A stretch of 37,779 nt of DNA, taken from assembly GCA_025359265.1 (NCBI GenBank), contig JANYHB010000065.1, positions 1-37,779 of the forward strand, in the 5' to 3' direction. Below are positions 32,941-37,779 of this stretch, piece by piece (positions within the stretch are counted from its first letter, which is position 1; every line of letters begins with the position of its first letter). Made by a program: the position numbers and the translations under genes. The notes beneath the pieces are model-generated. The model was not told the origin of the DNA, did no database searches, and saw nothing but the letters and a program-made list of their open reading frames with translations. The stretch comes from Hyphomicrobiales bacterium (GTDB taxonomy: Bacteria > Pseudomonadota > Alphaproteobacteria > Rhizobiales > Aestuariivirgaceae).

Positions 32941-34095
32941 ATGAAGATCAGTGCCGTCAAGCCGTTTCCCGTCTGGATTGGCCACCGCAACCAGTTGGTG
33001 GTCAAGGTTGAAACCGATGAGGGAATTTTCGGCTGGGGCGAAAGCGGTTTATCGGGCCGCGAATTGGCTGTGGCCGGTGCAATCCAGCACTTTGCTGAAT
33101 TTCTGAAGGGCCGCGATCCCATGGCCATCGGTGCCCTGTGGCAGGAAGTTTACCGCAGCCAATACTTTGAAGGTGGGCGCGTTTTGCAAGCCGCCCTTTC
33201 CGCCATCGACATTGCGCTCTATGATATCAAGGGCAAGGCGTTGGGCGTGCCGGTTTATGATCTGCTGGGCGGCAAACAGCGCGAGCATGTTCCAACCTTC
33301 GCCTCTACGACAGCCCACGAAACCGCAGCCATCCTCGCCCAGGCCCAAACATTGAAATCCGCCGGTTGGACAGCTATCCGCCTATTTCCGAATTTTAGCG
33401 ATCAAGGCAAAATTTTTGAACCGCGTGAACATTTAGCGGCAACCGCCCGCACCTGCATTGCCGCGCGCGAAGCATTGGGCGGCGAAACCGTTCTGGGCAT
33501 TGATTGGCACCACCGCCTCTCCGTGGCCGAGGCCGCAAGCTTCTGCCAGAAAATGCCCTCCGCCACGCTTGATTTTCTGGAAGAACCCATCCGCGACGAA
33601 ACCCCTGAAGCCTACGAGTCTTTGCGCAAGTTGACCGATGTTCCCTTTGCGATTGGCGAAGAATTTTCCTCGAAGTGGCAATTCTTGCCTTACATTGAAC
33701 GCGGCATCCACCAATACAATCGCCTCGACCTGTGCAATGTGGGTGGCTTCACTGAAGCCATGAAAGTGGCCGGATGGAGCGAGGCGCATTATGTTGATAT
33801 GATGCCCCACAACCCGCTTGGCCCAATTTGTACCGCGGCCACCATCCACTTTTCTGCCGCGGTGGCCAACTTTTCCTGGCTTGAAACGCGGGTGAACCCC
33901 GGTGATCTTTATGGCGGTGGCCAGAGTGATGACGTGTTCACCCGCCAGCCTCGCCTGCACGGTGCCGTCTACCCAGTCGATAGCGCCCCAGGGCTTGGCA
34001 TTGAAATCGACGAAAAGGCATTAACACGCGAAGCCTTCAAATTCTGGGAAGCCCCGCATCTCAAGCGCCGCGACGGCTCGGTGACGAATTGGTAG
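32941..34095 (+). CDS. Enolase-superfamily sugar-acid dehydratase 3 (galactonate dehydratase-like)
   Basis: A 384-aa protein of the mandelate racemase subgroup. The capping domain has GIFGWGESGLSGRELAV, and the barrel has metal ligands in LGIDWHHRLS, FLEEPIRDE and FAIGEEF, with the catalytic His in MMPHNPLGPI, the same layout as DgoD-type dehydratases. The MPHNPLGP motif is shared with galactonate and related aldonate dehydratases. ATG 32941 is one base after the ManD stop; a longer open frame from 32566 lies inside ManD and is not used. The exact substrate is not readable from sequence. Confidence 0.88.
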   Translation: MKISAVKPFPVWIGHRNQLVVKVETDEGIFGWGESGLSGRELAVAGAIQHFAEFLKGRDPMAIGALWQEVYRSQYFEGGRVLQAALSAIDIALYDIKGKALGVPVYDLLGGKQREHVPTFASTTAHETAAILAQAQTLKSAGWTAIRLFPNFSDQGKIFEPREHLAATARTCIAAREALGGETVLGIDWHHRLSVAEAASFCQKMPSATLDFLEEPIRDETPEAYESLRKLTDVPFAIGEEFSSKWQFLPYIERGIHQYNRLDLCNVGGFTEAMKVAGWSEAHYVDMMPHNPLGPICTAATIHFSAAVANFSWLETRVNPGDLYGGGQSDDVFTRQPRLHGAVYPVDSAPGLGIEIDEKALTREAFKFWEAPHLKRRDGSVTNW

Positions 34096-34105
34096 GTAAA
34101 GCGAA

Positions 34106-34855
34106 ATGACAACAAAAAACATTACGCGCCCGCCAAAACATCAAATCGCGGCGCTGAAGCTGATTGGCGCTGCCACCGTGGCAGGCACACTCACCCACCT
34201 TGGAATTCGCAACACACATATTGCGGGGCCGATCAGTTGGCATAAGGGCAAGGTTATGGTGGGCCCCGCGTTGACACTTTTGATGATGCCCAAGCGTGAA
34301 GACCTTTACGGTGACGGCGAATACAATGATCCTGAAAAACAGCTGCACCGCCATGTGCTTTATCAGGTGCAAGAAGGTGACGTGGTTGTGGTTGATGCGC
34401 GCGGCGACATGACCGCTGGAATTTTCGGCGAAATGATGATGACCTATTTCAAGGGCCGTGGCGGTGCAGGCCTGGTGATTGATGGCTGCATCCGGGACTA
34501 TCCCGGCCAGATTGAACTTGATATGCCGCTGTGGATCCGTGGCCTGACGCCCAATTTCCACACCCAAACTGGCCTCATGCCCTTTGATTTCAATTGTCCC
34601 ATCGCCTGCGGTGGCGTCACCGTCATCCCGGGCGATATCATTGTGGCAGACGATGACGGTGCCGTCTGCCTGCCCGCCGCACTTGCCGACAAGGTTATCG
34701 AACTGGCATCGCAGCACCATGAATGGGAGGAGTTTTCGAAGATCATGCTTTCCAAGGGCGGTTCGTTGCAGCGCTATTACCCGTTGCATGATGATGCGCG
34801 GCACGAATATGACGCCTGGCGCAAACTTAACCCCTTGCCAAAAAAAGCTTTATGA
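34106..34855 (+). CDS. RraA-like protein, probable class II keto-acid aldolase
   Basis: A 249-aa RraA/HMG-aldolase-like protein. Active-site residues of the aldolase members are visible: the glycine segment IFGEMMMTYFKGRGGAG followed by VIDGCIRD (Arg about 130, Asp about 131). Despite the name, most family members outside enterobacteria are metal-dependent aldolases or decarboxylases of keto acids, such as 4-hydroxy-4-methyl-2-oxoglutarate aldolase, that release pyruvate. Next to four dehydratases that make 2-keto-3-deoxy acids, with no KDG kinase present, it is the best candidate for the final cleavage. It ends in an ATGA overlap with the next gene. Confidence 0.85.
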   Translation: MTTKNITRPPKHQIAALKLIGAATVAGTLTHLGIRNTHIAGPISWHKGKVMVGPALTLLMMPKREDLYGDGEYNDPEKQLHRHVLYQVQEGDVVVVDARGDMTAGIFGEMMMTYFKGRGGAGLVIDGCIRDYPGQIELDMPLWIRGLTPNFHTQTGLMPFDFNCPIACGGVTVIPGDIIVADDDGAVCLPAALADKVIELASQHHEWEEFSKIMLSKGGSLQRYYPLHDDARHEYDAWRKLNPLPKKAL

Positions 34856-35772
34856 TGTCCGCAGCACCCCTTGGCCCCTTGGATGCCGCCGCCTATGAGG
34901 TGCTAGACCCGCGCTTTGCGCCATGCACCGTCACCGACGGGCGCGCCGAAAGACTTTGGAGTGGTGGCAAATGGACCGAAGGGCCTGCATGGTTCGATGC
35001 CGGGTTTCTCGTCTGGTCTGACATTCCCAACGACAGGATGCTGCGGTGGGATGAGGCAACCAATGCAACTTCCCTTTTCCGCCATCCCAGCCATGGCGCC
35101 AATGGCAACACCATTGATCGCGTCGGCCGCCTGATCACATGCGAAGGCCTGACGCGGCAGGTCACCAGAACAGAATTGTCGGGTGAGATCATTACACTGG
35201 CTTCGCACTATAAGGCGCAACGCCTGCGGGCCCCCAACGATATAGTCGAAAAATCCGATGGGACCATTTGGTTAACTGATCCCAGTTATGGAAGCGGCCC
35301 GCTCGGCGAAAGTGAAACTGAAGTGGCAGGCTGCAATGTTTACCGGCTTGACCCCGTGAGCCGTGAAGTGCGGCAGATGACGCAAGACATGGTCATGCCC
35401 AATGGCCTTGCCTTCTCTTTGGATGAAAGTCAGCTCTATATTGTCGACACGGGCAGCACCAACTTTGCAGATGGACCCAACCACATCCGCCGCTTTGGCG
35501 TATCCTCTGACCATACGTTGACTGGCGGCGAGGTATTTGCCGAAAGCGCCGCAAAACAATTCGATGGCATCCGTTTTGACAGCCAAGGCCGGCTGTGGTG
35601 TGCAGCAGAAGACGGCGCTCATTGTTACGCCAGTGATGGCACGCTGATTGGCAAAGTTAAACTGCCTGAACGTGCTGCCAATCTCTGCTTTGGCGGACGT
35701 GAGGGTAACACGCTGTTCCTGACGGCCACGACTTCACTTTACCGCGTGCCTGTCAACGCGCGGCGGCCATGA
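34852..35772 (+). CDS. Gluconolactonase-like SMP-30/LRE protein
   Basis: A 306-aa six-bladed beta-propeller of the SMP-30/gluconolactonase/LRE family. The metal and substrate residues are in WTEGPAWFDAG (Glu), RAPNDIVEKSDGTIWLTDP (Asn and Asp), MPNGLAFSLDES and FDGIRFDSQGRLWCA. The family hydrolyses sugar lactones to aldonic acids, the step after sugar oxidation. There is no signal peptide, so it acts in the cytoplasm. Either ATG 34852 (overlapping the RraA-like stop) or ATG 34855 may be used. Confidence 0.9.
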   Translation: MMSAAPLGPLDAAAYEVLDPRFAPCTVTDGRAERLWSGGKWTEGPAWFDAGFLVWSDIPNDRMLRWDEATNATSLFRHPSHGANGNTIDRVGRLITCEGLTRQVTRTELSGEIITLASHYKAQRLRAPNDIVEKSDGTIWLTDPSYGSGPLGESETEVAGCNVYRLDPVSREVRQMTQDMVMPNGLAFSLDESQLYIVDTGSTNFADGPNHIRRFGVSSDHTLTGGEVFAESAAKQFDGIRFDSQGRLWCAAEDGAHCYASDGTLIGKVKLPERAANLCFGGREGNTLFLTATTSLYRVPVNARRP

Positions 35773-35841
35773 TTTTCCCAATGGCATTGCCCTGTTGGCT
35801 TGCTTGGCACTAAGGTTGAGTTACCAGCGAAGGAGTTTTTT

Positions 35842-37284
35842 ATGATTTATCGCTTTGTGGTTTTGGCCATCGCGGCCTGCGTGTTGCCCCTGTCGGCATT
35901 CGCGCAAGATCCCTTGTCTGTCAAACCGGGTACCGTGGCATTTGAACAATCCGTTCTTGTATCAGGTCTGCCGGGCCCGTGGGAAATCACCTGGGGCCCC
36001 GATGACATGCTGTGGGTGAGTGAGCGCACGGCGGGCCGAATTGACCGGATTGACCCTCACTCCGGTTTGATCAAGACCGCTATCACCTTTACCGATCTGG
36101 CAACCAAGAGTGGCCAAGACGGTCTCCTTGGATTGGCTCTCGACCCAAGGCTTGGGAAGGGCGCCGGACACGATTTCGTCTATACGGCCTATACCCACTT
36201 TGACCCCGCGCGCCGCGCTGACCCTGCGGTAAAAGACCCCGCCAGCCCCTACCTGCATATGTACGCCAAAATAATCCGGCTCAAATATGATGCAGGATCG
36301 GGCACACTATCAGACCCTATGACATTGATTGATGGCTTGCCCGCAGGCGCCGATCATGATTCCGGACGCATGAAGATCGGCCCGGACGGCAAACTTTATT
36401 ATACAATCGGCGAGCGTGGAAATAACCAGTTGGCAAACTGGTGCATCCCCATTGAGGCACAGCGCCTGCCCACCGCCGCAGAAATGTCTGCCAAAGATTA
36501 TTTCTCGTATCAAGGCAAGTCGCTGCGCATGAACCTGGATGGTTCCATTCCCGCCGACAACCCCGTATTGAACGGCGTGCAAAGCCATATTTTTACCTAT
36601 GGGCATCGCAATATGCAGGGCATTTCCTTCGGCCCTGATGGCACGCTTTATGCCTCCGAACACGGACCCAAGTCAGACGATGAGATCAACATCCTGAAAT
36701 CCGGTGGCAACTATGGCTGGCCCCATGTCGCAGGCTTTCGAGACAACAAGGCCTATCAATATGCCCGCTGGGCAGACGCAACAACACCATGCGCCAGTTT
36801 GAAATTCAGTGACCTTGCCATCGATCCTTCTGTGCCGCGTGAAGATGAAACGTCTTGGAAAGAACCTTTCACCGAGCCCATCGCCACCCTGTTCACCGTG
36901 CCAAGTGACTGGAACTTCAGCGATCCGAAATGTGGCAATATGCAATACATCTGCTGGCCCACGGTTGCACCCTCCAGCATCGAAGCGTATCGCCCGGCAA
37001 AAGGCGGCATTCCAGGTTTTGATAACGCACTGCTGGTCACAACGCTGAAACGCGGTTCCCTCTACCGCTTGCCCCTTTCAGCCGATGGCCAGTCGGTTTC
37101 CGGCCCAATCGAGCGCTATTTCCACACCAACAACCGCTACCGCGATCTGGCCATCAGCCCGGATGGCCGCACCATTTACATTGCGACTGACCCGGGTGGC
37201 GCCCACGAAACGGTGGACGGCGGAGTGAGTGACAAAGTGGAAAATCCGGGCGCTATCCTCATCTTCAAATATAACGGCAACTAA
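35842..37284 (+). CDS. Secreted PQQ-dependent sugar dehydrogenase (soluble GDH/GSDH type)
   Basis: A 480-aa exported six-bladed propeller. The start at 35842 has an AGGAG site and gives a clean signal peptide (residues 1-21, cleavage after AFA). The family motifs include GPWEITWGPDD, GLLGLALDP, DHDSGRMKIGPDGKLYYTIG (catalytic-base His about 172), GHRNMQGISFGP and ASEHGPKSDDEINIL. The C-terminus ends ILIFKYNG. It is related to Acinetobacter soluble glucose dehydrogenase and oxidises aldoses to lactones in the periplasm with PQQ. No PQQ synthesis genes are in the window, so PQQ must come from elsewhere. It is 69 bases after the lactonase gene, with no clear promoter between. Confidence 0.9.
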   Translation: MIYRFVVLAIAACVLPLSAFAQDPLSVKPGTVAFEQSVLVSGLPGPWEITWGPDDMLWVSERTAGRIDRIDPHSGLIKTAITFTDLATKSGQDGLLGLALDPRLGKGAGHDFVYTAYTHFDPARRADPAVKDPASPYLHMYAKIIRLKYDAGSGTLSDPMTLIDGLPAGADHDSGRMKIGPDGKLYYTIGERGNNQLANWCIPIEAQRLPTAAEMSAKDYFSYQGKSLRMNLDGSIPADNPVLNGVQSHIFTYGHRNMQGISFGPDGTLYASEHGPKSDDEINILKSGGNYGWPHVAGFRDNKAYQYARWADATTPCASLKFSDLAIDPSVPREDETSWKEPFTEPIATLFTVPSDWNFSDPKCGNMQYICWPTVAPSSIEAYRPAKGGIPGFDNALLVTTLKRGSLYRLPLSADGQSVSGPIERYFHTNNRYRDLAISPDGRTIYIATDPGGAHETVDGGVSDKVENPGAILIFKYNGN

Positions 37285-37297
37285 GCAGGGCTGGGCC

Positions 37298-37654
37298 ATG
37301 GGCGCTCATCATCTGCAGTGGTCGCACGGCCATGCTACCGTTTTGACGACGGCTGCCATGTTGGCTGAATGTCAGTTCGCCCTGCCCTCTGGCAGTTTTT
37401 CTCCATTCGCCCGCGCACCCTGGATGGGCAGCGTCACTGATCCCAAAATTTCCGGACATCTACGCGAACTTGGCGGCGATTTCGCCTGCCTTCCCTTCGG
37501 CATCGGGCGCGACATCCCCCATCCAGCGGCGGATTGGAAACCATTGCTCACCGGGGCAACCGGGGGGCCCATTCACGGCCCGGCGGCCGACGAGGAGTGG
37601 GAGGTGCTGGAGGCCAACGCCAGCACCATCACACTTGGATTGAATAGCCCCTAG
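37298..37654 (+). pseudogene. Aldose 1-epimerase-like protein, C-terminally cut by an IS element
   Basis: 118 codons from ATG 37298 resemble the N-terminal part of galactose-mutarotase-fold proteins: ATVLTTAAMLAEC (first strands), GFGIGRDIPH-like CLPFGIGRDIPHPA, the HGPAADEEWEVLEA segment and a final strand STITLGLNSP. Intact family members have about 270-330 residues with a catalytic Glu near the C-terminus, absent here. The frame stops with TAG at 37652 immediately before the IS3-type left end. It lies 13 bases after the PQQ dehydrogenase, so it was the next gene of the operon, plausibly interconverting sugar anomers. Confidence 0.72.
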
Positions 37655-37779
37655 ATTTGTAGACACTTTGCCCCTTTAAAATGAGGCAAGGAGACGATCA
37701 TGGGCCAAGGTAATTTCACTGAAGACTTTAAGCTGGATGCGATTAAACAAATAACTGAACGCGGACATTCTGTTGCTGA
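37652..37779 (+). mobile_element. Left end of an IS3-type insertion sequence (partial)
   Basis: A probable terminal repeat begins near 37658 (TGTAGACACTTTGCCCC, beginning TG as IS3 ends do), 42 bases before the orfA start. The element runs off the window. The exact boundary and target duplication cannot be fixed without the right end. Confidence 0.65.
37700..37779 (+). CDS. IS3-family transposase OrfA (partial, N-terminus)
   Basis: The first 26 codons are present (GNFTEDFKLDAIKQITERGH, ending in SVA), the standard start of IS3-family OrfA helix-turn-helix proteins ('F..EFK..AV.L....G.SV'). An AAGGAG site lies about six bases upstream of ATG 37700. OrfA binds the element ends and is normally joined to OrfB by frameshifting; OrfB lies beyond the window. 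It is the same strand as the sugar-acid operon it interrupts. Confidence 0.88.
   Translation, partial: MGQGNFTEDFKLDAIKQITERGHSVA

Overview
The window reads as chromosomal DNA of an alphaproteobacterium, most likely of the order Hyphomicrobiales (Rhizobiales). The evidence is a complete EcfG/NepR/PhyR general stress response (GSR) locus, a full-length NdvB-type cyclic beta-1,2-glucan synthase, the alphaproteobacterial pair of ligase-associated exonuclease and ATP-dependent DNA ligase, and a dense set of EcfG-type promoters. I see no rRNA, tRNA or CRISPR array.

Positions 1-19474 form a stress-response island: a truncated membrane protein, an AI-2E family transporter overlapping a tiny DUF3309 protein, ecfG, nepR, divergent phyR, the 8.4-kb ndvB, a lone receiver protein, a Crp/Fnr regulator, a PRC-barrel periplasmic protein, a DNA repair pair, a PPOX-type stress flavoprotein, two very small proteins (26 and 58 aa) and a DUF892 ferritin-like protein. 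Six exact copies of GGAAC-N16-CGTT lie in front of these genes, plus four near copies. About 0.3 exact copies would be expected by chance in the whole window, so this is a physically clustered EcfG regulon.

Positions 19475-21762 are a gene graveyard. Abutting fragments of unrelated orientation can be recognised: the first 40 codons of PhnC, a frameshifted DUF1045 protein, an internal piece of PhnJ (C-P lyase), a C-terminally cut hexapeptide acetyltransferase of phn clusters, the probable tail of a DNA methyltransferase and the first 88 codons of a sugar-binding protein. This looks like a lost phosphonate C-P lyase locus joined to a lost sugar transporter.

Positions 21937-37654 form a large, apparently co-directional sugar-acid catabolic locus. 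A GntR/FCD regulator is followed by an operator-overlapped promoter, a dipeptide-type ABC transporter (SBP, two permeases, two ATPases), a UxuA-like mannonate dehydratase, an NAD-dependent epimerase/dehydrogenase, three enolase-superfamily proteins (one ManD-like), an RraA-like protein, a gluconolactonase-like lactonase, a secreted PQQ sugar dehydrogenase and a truncated mutarotase-like protein. The same 13-bp sequence (ATCCGGTATACCA) occurs upstream of gntR and over the -10 of the transporter promoter. The set suggests oxidation of an aldose or uronate to lactone, aldonate and 2-keto-3-deoxy acid, followed by aldol cleavage without a kinase. The right end is cut by an IS3-type element whose orfA starts at 37700.
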